This document shows positions 16,968 through 26,652 of a stretch of 35,856 bases of DNA, piece by piece. Source of the stretch: DASTPP01 sp035762175. GTDB taxonomy: Bacteria > Myxococcota_A > Polyangia > Polyangiales > Polyangiaceae. The notes below the pieces were generated by a model. The model saw only the letters and a list, made by a program, of their open reading frames with translations. It ran no database searches and was not told the origin of the DNA. Within the stretch, counting starts at the first letter, position 1, and every line of letters begins with the position of its first letter. A program made the position numbers and the translations under genes. The stretch is taken from positions 1 through 35,856 of the forward strand of contig DASTPP010000002.1 of the NCBI GenBank assembly GCA_035762175.1. The letters run 5' to 3'.

Positions 16968-17375
16968 TCAGGCGGGCGGCGCCGCGGTCTGCCGGCAGAA
17001 GAGGCGCGCCTCGGCCGGGTCGAAGAACACGCCGGCGGGGGCGGCCGTCGCGCGGGCGAGGCGGCTGATCTGCAGCTTGCCCACGGCGGTGCGCACGACG
17101 AGCGCGTAGCGCCGGTACCCGGCGAAGGCGAGCCGGTGCCGCGCCCAGAGGGCGTCGGCGTCGGCGCGCGGGTCGAGCGGCGCCGCGCGCAGGTCGATCA
17201 GCGCGGCCGCGCGCCGGCGTTCGACGGGCTCGAGCGCCGCCGCGAGCGCGGCGACCTCGTCATCGACGAGGCCGAGATCGACGACGGGGGCGGTGCTGCG
17301 CTCGAAGACGGCGAGGCGGTGGAGCGGTTCGTAGGAGGCTGACCAAAAGGTGCCGGTGAAGAGTCGGCCTTGCAT
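16968..17375 (-). CDS. Small STAS/SpoIIAA-like protein (tentative)
   Basis: This is a 135-residue cytoplasmic protein with no signal or membrane segment. The sequence pattern resembles small STAS-like (SpoIIAA-fold) proteins: a beta strand and loop (AALIDLRAAPLDPR), a helix with an Arg-rich stretch, a strand YALVVRTAVGKLQISRL, and a final VFFDPAEARLFC in which a residue pair before a helix recurs in such proteins. I cannot confirm this without a profile search. ATG 17375 has only a weak ribosome-binding site. It is divergent from the FIST/kinase/regulator operon across 266 bases, so a regulatory role in that system, for example as a partner-switching protein, is possible but speculative. Confidence 0.6.
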   Translation of the reverse strand: MQGRLFTGTFWSASYEPLHRLAVFERSTAPVVDLGLVDDEVAALAAALEPVERRRAAALIDLRAAPLDPRADADALWARHRLAFAGYRRYALVVRTAVGKLQISRLARATAAPAGVFFDPAEARLFCRQTAAPPA

Positions 17376-17629
17376 TCGCTCGCGGTGGGGGGCGCCCGTG
17401 CAGAGCCGGCGTCGCGGCGATGGTCGCGCAGGGCGGCGTTCCTCACAAGGGTGACGCCGGGGCGCCGCGACCCGAGGCGGTTGTCGCGCCCGCCCGACAA
17501 GCGGCGTGGACGCGCGGGCCCGGCGCGAGAAAACCCCTTGCCGGCCCGCCGGCGCGGGGCGAACGTTTCTGCCCGGACGGGCCGCCGGCGGGGGGGCACA
17601 CCCCTCGACGCGGCCCGCCGGGCGGCGCA

Positions 17630-17639
17630 CGAAATTTCG
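17630..17639. promoter_or_regulatory. 10-bp palindrome at the translation start of the FIST gene
   Basis: CGAAATTTCG is a perfect palindrome ending 2 bases before the ATG at 17642. It occupies the place of a ribosome-binding site, and no GGAGG-like sequence is present. It could be an operator or hold a leaderless start. The rest of the gap from 17376 is GC-rich with no gene visible. Confidence 0.35.
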
Positions 17640-17641
17640 CG

Positions 17642-18847
17642 ATGAAACCCCCGTCCGAGGCAGCCGTAGGTTACAGCAAGCTCGCCGACGCGTTCGAGGC
17701 CGGCGCCACCGCGGCCGCCATGGCGCGCGACGCGTCGTCGGGCTCGGTGCCGCCGCTCGTGGCGATCGCGTACGCCACCGTCTCCTACGACCAGCGCGAG
17801 ATCGTGCGCGGGGTGCGCTCGGCGCTGCCGGGCGTGCGGCTCGTGGGGGCGTCGGCGCAGGGCATCTCGCGGGCCGGGGCGGTCGAAGAGATCGACCGGG
17901 TGGTGGGCGTCGCGCTCGTGCGCTCGGCGCGCGTCGGGGCGCGCGCGGCGCGCGTCGCGGGGGTGTCGGCCGACTCCGCGGGGGCCGGGCGCGCGCTCGC
18001 CGAGGCGCTGCGGGCCGGGGGGCGGGGGCCGGCCGACGACGAGCCGGTGATCGTCTGGTACGACCCGCTCGCGCGCATCAACGTCGACGCGCTGCTGGGC
18101 GGGCTCGCCGAGGGGGGCTTCCCGCGCGTCGTCGGCGGCGGGGCGGGCCAGCCCTTCGGCCCGACCTACAAGACCTACCAGTACTTCGACGGCGAGGTGC
18201 TGAGCGACGCGGCGGTGGCGCTCTGGCTGCCCGGCGCGCGCCTGGCGCTCGGGCTGAGCAACGGGGTCGAGCCGGTCGGCTTCGAGGTGACGGTCACCGA
18301 CGCGTTCGAGAACGCCATCCGGGGGCTCGACGGCCAGCCCGCGCTCGACGTCTGGGTCGAGCAGTTCGGCGGCGACGGCACGCACGGGCACAACTCGGCC
18401 GCCTGGGCCTTCGGCCTGCCCGTGCCCGAGCCGCTGCGCGACGCCTACGAGGGGCCCATCCCGCGAGGGTTCTTCGGCTTCGACGAGAAGACGCGCGAGA
18501 TCTTGCTGCAGGCGCCCATCCCCCCCGGCACCGTCGTGCAGGTCTGCCACCGCACCCCGCGCGCCGTCTTCGACCGGGCCGTCGAGATGGGCCGGCGCCT
18601 CAAGGCGCGCCTCGGGGGCGAGCGCCCCTTCCTCGCGCTCTCGTTCGAGTGCGCCGCGCGCCCGGCGCCCTTCCTCGGCACCGCCCGCGCCCTCGAGGAG
18701 GTCAAGCAGATCCAGGCCGAGCTCGGGCCCGGCCTGCCCTGGCTCGGCACCTACGCCTGGGGCGAGATCGCGCCCATCGGCCCGCGCAGCTACGTCCACA
18801 ACTTCACCTTCCCGCTCTGCGTCGTGTGCGACGCGCCCGGCGACTAG
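17642..18847 (+). CDS. FIST N/C domain sensor protein
   Basis: FIST (F-box and intracellular signal transduction) proteins are sensory modules thought to bind small ligands, possibly amino acids, and are often encoded beside chemotaxis or two-component genes. The N-terminal FIST domain (about residues 25-205) includes PLVAIAYATVSYDQREIVRGVRSALP and VRLVGASAQG. The FIST_C domain (about 215-380) includes VTVTDAFENAIRGL and the ending FLALSFECAAR with GEIAPIGPRSYVHNFTFPLCVV. It has 401 residues with no signal or membrane helix, so it is cytoplasmic. ATG 17642 follows a palindrome directly. The histidine kinase gene starts 2 bases after its stop, so the pair is cotranscribed and FIST is likely the input for that kinase. 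Confidence 0.92.
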   Translation: MKPPSEAAVGYSKLADAFEAGATAAAMARDASSGSVPPLVAIAYATVSYDQREIVRGVRSALPGVRLVGASAQGISRAGAVEEIDRVVGVALVRSARVGARAARVAGVSADSAGAGRALAEALRAGGRGPADDEPVIVWYDPLARINVDALLGGLAEGGFPRVVGGGAGQPFGPTYKTYQYFDGEVLSDAAVALWLPGARLALGLSNGVEPVGFEVTVTDAFENAIRGLDGQPALDVWVEQFGGDGTHGHNSAAWAFGLPVPEPLRDAYEGPIPRGFFGFDEKTREILLQAPIPPGTVVQVCHRTPRAVFDRAVEMGRRLKARLGGERPFLALSFECAARPAPFLGTARALEEVKQIQAELGPGLPWLGTYAWGEIAPIGPRSYVHNFTFPLCVVCDAPGD

Positions 18848-18849
18848 CC

Positions 18850-20238
<1,389 letters not shown>

Positions 20239-20252
20239 GCTCGGGGTCGGCC

Positions 20253-20651
20253 ATGGCGATCGGCGAGCGCCCGAAGATCCTGCTCATCGACGACGACGAG
20301 CGCTTCCTCGAGGTGACCGAGCGGCGCCTCGGCCCGCGCGAGTTCAAGGTCGCGACGGCGCAGTCCTGGGTCGACGCGATCCCGCACTTGCGCGAGCCGC
20401 CCGACCTCGTCCTGCTCGACGTGCGCATGGTCTCGCTGAGCGGCGCCCGCCTCTGCTCGCTCATCAAAGAGCGCCACCCCCACACCGCCGTCGTCTTCTA
20501 CTCGTCCGAGCCCGAGGCGTCGCTGCGCGCGCTCACCTTCGAGCACGGCGCCGACGGCTACCTCTCCAAGTCGGCCGACCGCGCCGAGCTGGTCGGGTGC
20601 ATCTCGGCCACGCTCCGCGCCCGCGCCGGCAAGAAGGCCCCCCCGCGCTGA
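20253..20651 (+). CDS. Single-domain response regulator of the FIST operon
   Basis: The 132-residue protein is a CheY-type receiver with no output domain. Acidic residues Asp13-15, phospho-acceptor Asp56 (VLLDVRM), Ser84 in place of the usual Thr, and Lys106 (YLSKS) complete the active site. It is the third gene of the FIST-kinase operon, 14 bases after the kinase stop. With no DNA-binding domain it must act by protein contact, perhaps on a downstream kinase, motility apparatus or another partner not encoded here. The next gene is convergent. Confidence 0.9.
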   Translation: MAIGERPKILLIDDDERFLEVTERRLGPREFKVATAQSWVDAIPHLREPPDLVLLDVRMVSLSGARLCSLIKERHPHTAVVFYSSEPEASLRALTFEHGADGYLSKSADRAELVGCISATLRARAGKKAPPR

Positions 20652-20711
20652 CCCGCGCCGGCGAGGCCCCCCGCACCGGCAGGGCCCCGCGCCGGCCCGC
20701 GCCGCGCCGCC

Positions 20712-21626
20712 TCAGCGGCGGTCGGCCACGCGCGGCGTCGGCGGCGGGTCGGACGGCATGCGCACCGGCTTGGCGGCCGGGAAGGTGAGCACCCGGCCCG
20801 GCGGCCGCGCGAAGGGCGAGGGCCCGGGCAGCGGGGGCGCGCCGGGCCAGGCCTCGGGGGTCGAGCTCAGGCCGAAGTCGGCCGCCGTCAGCCGCGGCGC
20901 CGCCGGCGCCCGCAGCGCCGGGATGCGCGTCGCCGACACCGGCGCCGGCGCCACGCTGTCGGCGGGCGGGAAGACCGTGCTCGGCCGCGCCAGCCGCTTG
21001 GCCACCAGCACGCACGCGTCGCCGCGCGACGGCTCGAGGAGCGCCATCACCCGCCGCGACAGCCCGCCCCGGGCCGGCACCGGCGAGCCCGTCAGCGGCC
21101 GGCCGTAGACGCCCCGGTAGATGAGCCCCTCCTGCGCGAAGCGCGCGCGCACGAGCTCGGTCACGTCCGACGGCAGCCGCTTGCTGAGCGGGGTGTACAC
21201 CCGGCACCGGTAGAGCCGGCAGAAGCGCGTGAAGAACGAGATGACGACCGGGTTCTGCGTGCGCACCATCAGGTACGTCTCGCGCCCGGTGATGCGCAGC
21301 GAGCCGAGGTAGTGGTAGAGCGAAAAGCGCGCCTGCAGGTTCGGCATCAGGAAGGCGCTGCAGAAGTAATTGACCGTGTGCGGGCGGCCCCGCAGCGTCA
21401 CGTCGAAGACCTGGTTGAGCGAGTACGCAATCAGCGTTCGCTCGCCCCCCTGCGTACGGTATACGAAATGCCCGAGGTTCGCCTCCGCGAGGCGCGCGTA
21501 CGTCTCCTCGATGGGGACGGGCGCGGCGCACGCGAGCGCCGTGAGCCGGTTGATCTCTCGGACGAAGTCCGGGGCCCTGTCCTGGGTGCCGTGCCGTCGA
21601 ATAAATTCAATCTTACTGAAATTCAT
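20712..21626 (-). CDS. Protein of an unrecognised family, paralogue A (possible GNAT-like fold)
   Basis: I do not recognise a named family. The 304-residue protein has a conserved region at 1-180 and a Pro/Ala-rich, probably disordered C-terminal tail after about 218. Key blocks are EINRLTA, LGHFVYRTQGGERTLIAYSL, FSLYHYLGSL, RTQNPVVISFFTRFCRL and the later GDACVLVAKRL. The RTQNP-and-helix segment recalls GNAT-type acyltransferase proteins, but the acetyl-CoA loop is not clear. A paralogue at 27,721-28,470 aligns without gaps over residues 1-176, with 89 identities by eye. ATG 21626 is 24 bases from an AGGAG-like element, and a TTTACGTAAA palindrome lies in the leader. No signal or membrane helix is visible. 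Confidence 0.8.
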   Translation of the reverse strand: MNFSKIEFIRRHGTQDRAPDFVREINRLTALACAAPVPIEETYARLAEANLGHFVYRTQGGERTLIAYSLNQVFDVTLRGRPHTVNYFCSAFLMPNLQARFSLYHYLGSLRITGRETYLMVRTQNPVVISFFTRFCRLYRCRVYTPLSKRLPSDVTELVRARFAQEGLIYRGVYGRPLTGSPVPARGGLSRRVMALLEPSRGDACVLVAKRLARPSTVFPPADSVAPAPVSATRIPALRAPAAPRLTAADFGLSSTPEAWPGAPPLPGPSPFARPPGRVLTFPAAKPVRMPSDPPPTPRVADRR

Positions 21627-21932
21627 CGACCAGCCGCCTTGCTCCTAGACTACCAAACTTTACGTAAACGGAGGGGGTCTAATAGAGATAAGGTCGAGCG
21701 TGCGAGGGGGGGCCCGGCGCTTGGGGCCCTTGTGCCCCGATGTGCGCAAGGCTTCTGGGTCGTAAGCAGAGAGCAACTAATTTGTTCGATTCCTACTGCG
21801 GGAACGATTGCCAAAGGCACGGGAGCGGAGGTACGTTGCAGAGTGGTGGCCAACTCTTTCCGCCCAGACTGCCAGAGCACGCGCCACCCTGGGGGACGTC
21901 GTCACCCTCAGAAAGGCGGGTGAGGCATTCCG
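21627..21932. promoter_or_regulatory. AT-richer divergent promoter region with a TTTACGTAAA palindrome
   Basis: This 306-base gap separates the divergent paralogue A and Ser/Thr kinase genes and is much less GC-rich than its flanks. TTTACGTAAA (21659-21668) is a perfect 10-bp palindrome 33 bases upstream of the paralogue A start. I found no clean sigma-70 or -24/-12 sigma-54 element and no gene. A stretch near 21785 resembles a tRNA T-loop but has no cloverleaf. Confidence 0.4.
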
Positions 21933-23639
21933 ATGGAGACGTCGGCGAGTAAACCCCAGGCCAGCGGGCAGAATGTGGTCATGAGAAAGTACCGGCTCAT
22001 CGCCGAGCTCGGCCACGGCGGCATGGCCGACGTCTTTCTCGCCGTCGCCCCGGGGCCGGCCGGGTTCAACAAACTCGTCGTCATCAAACAGCTGCGGCCG
22101 AGCCTCGTCGAGGACGAAGAATTTTTGACGATGTTTTTGGACGAGGCGCGGCTGGCGGCGCGGCTCAACCACCCGAATGTCATCCACACCTACGAGGTGG
22201 GGCAAGACGAGGCCCTGCCCTACCTCGCGATGGAGTACCTGGACGGCCAGCCCTTGCACCGTGTGCTGCAGAAGACGGGGCGCGACAAGGGGCTGCCGCT
22301 CGAGGCGCACCTGCGCATCTTGTGCGACGGGCTGGTGGGCCTGCACTACGCGCACGAGCTGCGCGACTACGACGGCACCCCGCTCGGCGTCGTGCATCGC
22401 GACGTGACCCCGCAGAACATCTTCATCACGTACGAGGGGGCCATCAAGGTCGTCGACTTCGGCATCGCCAAGGCGCTGAACCAGACGGCCGAGACGCGCA
22501 CGGGCGTCATCAAGGGCAAGATCGCGTACATGTCGCCGGAGCAGGCGCGCAGCGAGGACATCGACCGCCGCTCGGACCTCTTCGCGATGGGCGTGATGCT
22601 CTGGGAGGCGGCGACCGGCCGGCGGCTCTGGAAGGGCATGTCGGACGTGACGGTGCTGCAGCGGCTGGTCAGCGGCGCGCCGCTGCCCTCGCCGCGCTCG
22701 ATCAACCCCGAGGTGCCCGAGTGGCTCGAGCGCATCTGCCTCAAGGCGCTCGCGTTCGCCCGCGACGACCGCTACGCGACGGCCGCCGAGATGCACGCCG
22801 ACCTCGAGTCCTTCCTCGACCAGGCGCCCGTGCGCGTGGGCAGCCGCGAGGTCGGCCGGCTCATCTCCGAGCGCTTCACGAAGGAGCGCGAGGTGATGCA
22901 GGCGACGATCGACCAGCAGATCAAGGGCGTCCTGAAGGACGGCTGGACGACCGGCACCTTCGCGCTGGCGAAGCTCGACTCGCCGCTCGGGCGCACGCAC
23001 TTCGGCGCCGGCTCGCCCGGCAACGAGGAGACGCCCGCCTCGGGCCAGCACTTCCGGGCCTCGTCGTCGGGCTCGCAGAGCTCGTTCATCACGGGCGCGG
23101 CGGCCGTCGCGCCCGTCGCGCCCGCGCCGCCCTCGTCGCGCGCGAGCCGCGGCCTGCGCGGCGCCGTCGTCGGGGGCCTGCTCGTCGCGTCGGTCGGGCT
23201 CGGCTGGGCGATGGTGGCGGGCCGCGCGGGGGGCGGGGCGGCGAGCGACGCGCACGGCGGGCGGCCCGGGCTCGACCTGCGGGCGCCGGCCGAGGTGACG
23301 CTGAGCGTGCGGGCGCTGCCCCCGACGGCGCAGCTCTTTCTCGACGACGAGCGGCTCGAGGGCAACCCCTACCGGGGCAAGCGCCCGCGCTCGAGCGAGG
23401 TGCACCGGCTGCGCGCCGAGGCGCCGGGCTACGCGCCGCAGGTGCGCGAGATCGGGCTCGGCTCGGACCTGACCATCGAGCTGTCGCTCGACCACGAGCC
23501 GGCCGCGGCCGAGAGCAAGGCGACGGCCAGGGCGACGCCGCCGCGCTGGGCGCCGCCGCCGAAGGCCCCGCCGAAGGCGGCCCCGCCGCCGTCCAAGATC
23601 AAGCCGAGCGTCACCTTGGACACCGACAACCCATGGTGA
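21933..23639 (+). CDS. Membrane Ser/Thr protein kinase with C-terminal PEGA-like domain
   Basis: This is a eukaryotic-type (Hanks) kinase. The kinase domain spans about residues 20-296, with a glycine loop LGHGGMADV, catalytic Lys52 (VVIKQL), HRDVTPQN (155-162), DFG (175-177) and SPEQ. The Thr in HRDVTPQN replaces the usual Lys, which is common in myxobacterial kinases. A linker leads to one membrane helix (about 409-428), then a periplasmic PEGA-like beta domain (about 455-518) and a Pro/Lys/Ala tail. ATG 21933 has GAGG 9 bases upstream. It overlaps the following TPR-PEGA gene by 7 bases, so the two are coupled. Substrates are not known. Confidence 0.93.
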   Translation: METSASKPQASGQNVVMRKYRLIAELGHGGMADVFLAVAPGPAGFNKLVVIKQLRPSLVEDEEFLTMFLDEARLAARLNHPNVIHTYEVGQDEALPYLAMEYLDGQPLHRVLQKTGRDKGLPLEAHLRILCDGLVGLHYAHELRDYDGTPLGVVHRDVTPQNIFITYEGAIKVVDFGIAKALNQTAETRTGVIKGKIAYMSPEQARSEDIDRRSDLFAMGVMLWEAATGRRLWKGMSDVTVLQRLVSGAPLPSPRSINPEVPEWLERICLKALAFARDDRYATAAEMHADLESFLDQAPVRVGSREVGRLISERFTKEREVMQATIDQQIKGVLKDGWTTGTFALAKLDSPLGRTHFGAGSPGNEETPASGQHFRASSSGSQSSFITGAAAVAPVAPAPPSSRASRGLRGAVVGGLLVASVGLGWAMVAGRAGGGAASDAHGGRPGLDLRAPAEVTLSVRALPPTAQLFLDDERLEGNPYRGKRPRSSEVHRLRAEAPGYAPQVREIGLGSDLTIELSLDHEPAAAESKATARATPPRWAPPPKAPPKAAPPPSKIKPSVTLDTDNPW

Positions 23640-24673
23640 GCCCCCGGCCCCGGCGCGCGCTCGCCCTCGCGCTCTGCCTGTCGATCTTCGCCCCGGCCGC
23701 CGCCGTCCGCGCCCAGCCCCGCCCCGAGGGCGCGGCCCCCTCGCGCCAGGAGCTCGACGAGGCGCAGAAGCGCTACAAGCGCGGCCTCGAGCTCTTCAAC
23801 GAGGGCCAGTACGAGGCGTCGATGATCGAGTTTCGCCGGGCGTACGAGCTCGCGCCCTCGTACAAGCTTCTCTTCAACATTGCCCAGGTCAACCGGCAGA
23901 TCAACGACTACGCCCGCGCGGTCGAGTTCTTCGAGCGCTACCTGCGCGAGGGCGGGTCGAACGTCGCCCCGGGGCGCGTCGCCGAGGTGCAGAAAGAGCT
24001 CGAGAGGCTGCGCCAGCGCGTCGCCCGGCTCGAGGTCACGAGCAACGTCGCCGGCGCCGAGGTGTTCGTCGACGACCTGAGCGTCGGGCGCACCCCCTTC
24101 GCGCAGCCGCTGCTCGTCAACGCGGGCCGGCGCAAGCTCGTCGCCGCGGCCGAGGGGCGCCCGCCGGTCACGCGCGTCGTCGAGGTGGCCGGCGCCGAGT
24201 CGGCGCGCGTGCTGCTCGACTTCGTCGAGGTGCCCGACCCCGCCCGGGCGCCGCTCCCCGGCGTCGCCCCCGCGCCCATCCCCGTCGGCCCGCGGTCGGC
24301 CCCCGCCGAGGCGCCGCCCGGCGCCGGGCCCGAGGCCCCCGCGGGCGCGCGGGTGCCCTGGGTCGCCTGGGGCGTCACCGGCGCGCTCGCGGCGGGCGCG
24401 GCCGTCACCGGCGTGCTCGCCCTGCAGGCGAAGAGCCACTTCGAAGAGCACCGCGACACCTTCAACACCACGCGCGCCGAGCTCGAGGACCAGAACGACA
24501 AGGCGCGGCGGTTGGGCGTCGCGACCGACGTGCTCCTCGGCGCGACGGCCGTCGCCGCCGGCGTCTCGCTCTACCTGACGCTCACCGCGGGCCCCAAGGG
24601 CGCGGGCGCGACGTCCGGCGCCCTGCGGCTGCGCGTGGGCCCCGGCGGCGCGGGCCTCGCCGCGACGTTCTGA
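23633..24673 (+). CDS. Secreted TPR and PEGA domain protein coupled to a Ser/Thr kinase
   Basis: The 346-residue protein starts with a signal peptide ending near residue 28 (AVRAQ). TPR repeats follow at about 40-105 (YKRGLELFNEGQYEASMIEF and FNIAQVNRQINDYARAVEFFERYL). A coiled helix at about 115-132 precedes a PEGA-type beta domain (about 133-200, EVTSNVAGAEVFVDDLSVGRTP), then a Pro-rich linker and two hydrophobic helices (about 243-264 and 297-318) that anchor it in a membrane. ATG 23633 lies inside the kinase gene, giving a 7-base overlap. Such proteins follow Ser/Thr kinase genes in many myxobacterial genomes and may present ligands to, or be substrates of, the kinase; that is an inference. 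Confidence 0.85.
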   Translation: MVSPRPRRALALALCLSIFAPAAAVRAQPRPEGAAPSRQELDEAQKRYKRGLELFNEGQYEASMIEFRRAYELAPSYKLLFNIAQVNRQINDYARAVEFFERYLREGGSNVAPGRVAEVQKELERLRQRVARLEVTSNVAGAEVFVDDLSVGRTPFAQPLLVNAGRRKLVAAAEGRPPVTRVVEVAGAESARVLLDFVEVPDPARAPLPGVAPAPIPVGPRSAPAEAPPGAGPEAPAGARVPWVAWGVTGALAAGAAVTGVLALQAKSHFEEHRDTFNTTRAELEDQNDKARRLGVATDVLLGATAVAAGVSLYLTLTAGPKGAGATSGALRLRVGPGGAGLAATF

Positions 24674-24877
24674 GGGCGCCCGCCCGGGGCCGCCGTCATT
24701 GCCATTCACCGGAGCCGGCGCCCCTCCGTAATACCGTATAGGGTTTGGCCCGCGCCCCCCCGCCCGCGAGCTCGGTCCCCCCATGCAGCCACCCGAAGAA
24801 CGGTTCGAAGAGAGGCCCGACGCCGCCGCCGCCCGCGGCGGGCCGGCCGCCCCGCCCGGCGCGGGCCGGGGCGCGCG

Positions 24878-26476
24878 ATGAGCGGGCGGGCCGCCGGGGG
24901 CGTCGTCGTCGCCCCGCAGTCGGAGGCCGCCTTCGAGGGCGCGCGCGTGCTGCGCGAGGGCGGCAACGCGGCCGACGCCGCCGTCGCCGCCGCGCTCGTG
25001 CAGGGCGTGGTCGACCCGCACCGCTGCGGCCTCGGCGGCTTCGGCTGCTCGACGCTACTCTTCCCGAAGCGGGGCGGGGCGGTCTGCGTCGACTTCCACG
25101 GCCGGGCCGGCGCGCGCGCGCGGCCCGACCAGTGGGAGGCGCTCTTCGAGTCGGAGGCGCCCGACGGCTTCGGCTACGTGATCCGGGGCAAGGCCAACGA
25201 CGCGGGCTACCAGTCGATCACCGTGCCGGGCGTGGCCGCCGGGCTCGGCGAGATCCACCGCCGCTTCGGCACGATGCCCTGGCGCGACCTGGTGCGGCGG
25301 GCGGTGCCCTACGCCGAGGGCGGCTTCCTCGTCTCGCCGACCCTGGCCTACTACTGGGCCCGCCCCGGCGCCTTCGGCCGCTACGCCACGCCCGAGCGCC
25401 TCGGGCTGACCGCGGAGGGGCGCCGCGTCTGCCTCAAGCCGGGCGGCGCGACGTACGCGGCGGGCGAGGTCTTCCGGCAGCCCGAGCTCGCGCGCACCTA
25501 CCGCCGCCTCGCCGACGAGGGCCCCGAGGGCTTTTACCGCGGCGAGCTCGCGCGCGACATGCTGCGCGACCTCGAGGCGAACGGCGCGCTCGTCGACGCG
25601 GGCGACTTCGCCCGCTACCGCGCCGAGGTGCGCCCCCCGCTCGAGGGCGGCTACCGCGGCCTGCGCCTGCTCACGAGCCCGCTGCCGGGCGGCGGCGTCG
25701 CGCTCCTGCAGGCGCTCGCGCTGCTCGAGCCCGACGACCTCGCCGCGCTCGGGCACAACAGCCCGGCCTACGTCGAGCGCGTCGGCGCGGTGCTGCGCGC
25801 GGTGCTGCGCGACCGGCTGGCCCACCACGGCGACCCGGCCTTCGGCGCGCGGCCCGAGCGCGAGCTGCTCGCGCCCGAGTACCTCGCCGGCCTCGCCGCG
25901 GGGCGCGCGCAGGGCGGCGCGGAGGCGCCCGGCACGACGCAGCTCAGCGTCCTCGACGGCGAGGGCAACGCCGTCTCGCTCTCGCACTCGCTCGGGTTCG
26001 GCTCGGGCGTCTTCTCGCCCGGGCTCGGGTTCATGTACAACAACTGCATGAGCGGGTTCGACCCGCGCCCGGGCCGCACCAACTCGCTCGCGCCCGGCAA
26101 GGCGCGCACGACGGCGGTGGCCGAGACGCTGGCGCTGCGGGGCGACGGCCTCGCGCTCGTGCTCGGCTCGCCCGGCGCCGCCAAGATCACCGCCGGCCTC
26201 GTGCAGGTGCTCCTGAACGTGGTCGACTTCGGCATGAACGTCGCCGAGGCCGTGGTGCACCCGCGCTTCTACGCCTTCGGCGACCGGGGCCTCGAGTTCG
26301 ACGCCCGCACGCCGCTGCCCTTCGTCGCCGAGATGGCGCGCCGGGGCTGGGAGGTGACCCAGAGCCCGCTCTCGTTCGGCGTGGTCGGGCGCGTGTACGC
26401 GATCGAGACCGCGGCGGGCCGCCCCCACGTCGCCGGGGTCGACCCGGGCGAGCCGGGGGCGGCGTATCGCGCGTAA
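24878..26476 (+). CDS. Gamma-glutamyltransferase-family protein
   Basis: This is an Ntn-hydrolase of the gamma-glutamyltranspeptidase family, which normally self-cleaves before a Thr nucleophile and transfers gamma-glutamyl groups from glutathione or hydrolyses amides. The large-subunit region has LREGGNAADAAVAAALVQGVVDPHRCGLGG. The predicted nucleophile is Thr353 in TTQLSVLDGEGNAVSLS. The usual TTHxS is TTQLS here, with Gln355 replacing His, and the FMYNNCMSGF segment stands for the usual NNxMDDF. It has 532 residues with no signal peptide, so it is probably cytoplasmic, unlike the common periplasmic enzymes. It lies 204 bases after the TPR gene. Substrate is uncertain; cephalosporin acylase-like members also exist. 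Confidence 0.88.
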   Translation: MSGRAAGGVVVAPQSEAAFEGARVLREGGNAADAAVAAALVQGVVDPHRCGLGGFGCSTLLFPKRGGAVCVDFHGRAGARARPDQWEALFESEAPDGFGYVIRGKANDAGYQSITVPGVAAGLGEIHRRFGTMPWRDLVRRAVPYAEGGFLVSPTLAYYWARPGAFGRYATPERLGLTAEGRRVCLKPGGATYAAGEVFRQPELARTYRRLADEGPEGFYRGELARDMLRDLEANGALVDAGDFARYRAEVRPPLEGGYRGLRLLTSPLPGGGVALLQALALLEPDDLAALGHNSPAYVERVGAVLRAVLRDRLAHHGDPAFGARPERELLAPEYLAGLAAGRAQGGAEAPGTTQLSVLDGEGNAVSLSHSLGFGSGVFSPGLGFMYNNCMSGFDPRPGRTNSLAPGKARTTAVAETLALRGDGLALVLGSPGAAKITAGLVQVLLNVVDFGMNVAEAVVHPRFYAFGDRGLEFDARTPLPFVAEMARRGWEVTQSPLSFGVVGRVYAIETAAGRPHVAGVDPGEPGAAYRA

Positions 26477-26561
26477 CCTCCGCCGCTGTCGGCAAAGGGC
26501 GGCGGCGCGCGAAAGGCGCCCCGCGCACGCCCTTCGCGCCGCGGCGGTAATCTTGTTCGGC

Positions 26562-26590
26562 TTGACAGGGTAGTGGCTAGCGGGTTACGA
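26562..26590 (+). promoter_or_regulatory. Candidate sigma-70 promoter of the O-methyltransferase-like gene
   Basis: A consensus -35 TTGACA (26562-26567) is followed after 17 bases by TTACGA (26585-26590), a weak -10 of three matches. The area 26545-26610 is AT-rich within a GC-rich gap. The start codon at 26653 is about 60 bases downstream. Confidence 0.45.
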
Positions 26591-26652
26591 ATTTCCGTTT
26601 CTAAATAGCCGCGCGCTTCGCCCGGCCCTGACGACGAGGACGAGCACGACGC

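Noticed and set aside
21740..21830. T-loop-like GTTCGATTCC resembling part of a tRNA
   Set aside because: No acceptor stem, D arm or anticodon arm can be paired around it.
21840..21870. TGGC-type -24 element upstream of the Ser/Thr kinase gene
   Set aside because: The spacing between GG and GC is 12 bases, not the 10 needed for a sigma-54 promoter.
24745..26550. Long plus-strand frame overlapping the gamma-glutamyltransferase gene
   Set aside because: It is a shifted phase of the same gene with Arg-rich composition; the +1 frame holds the family motifs.
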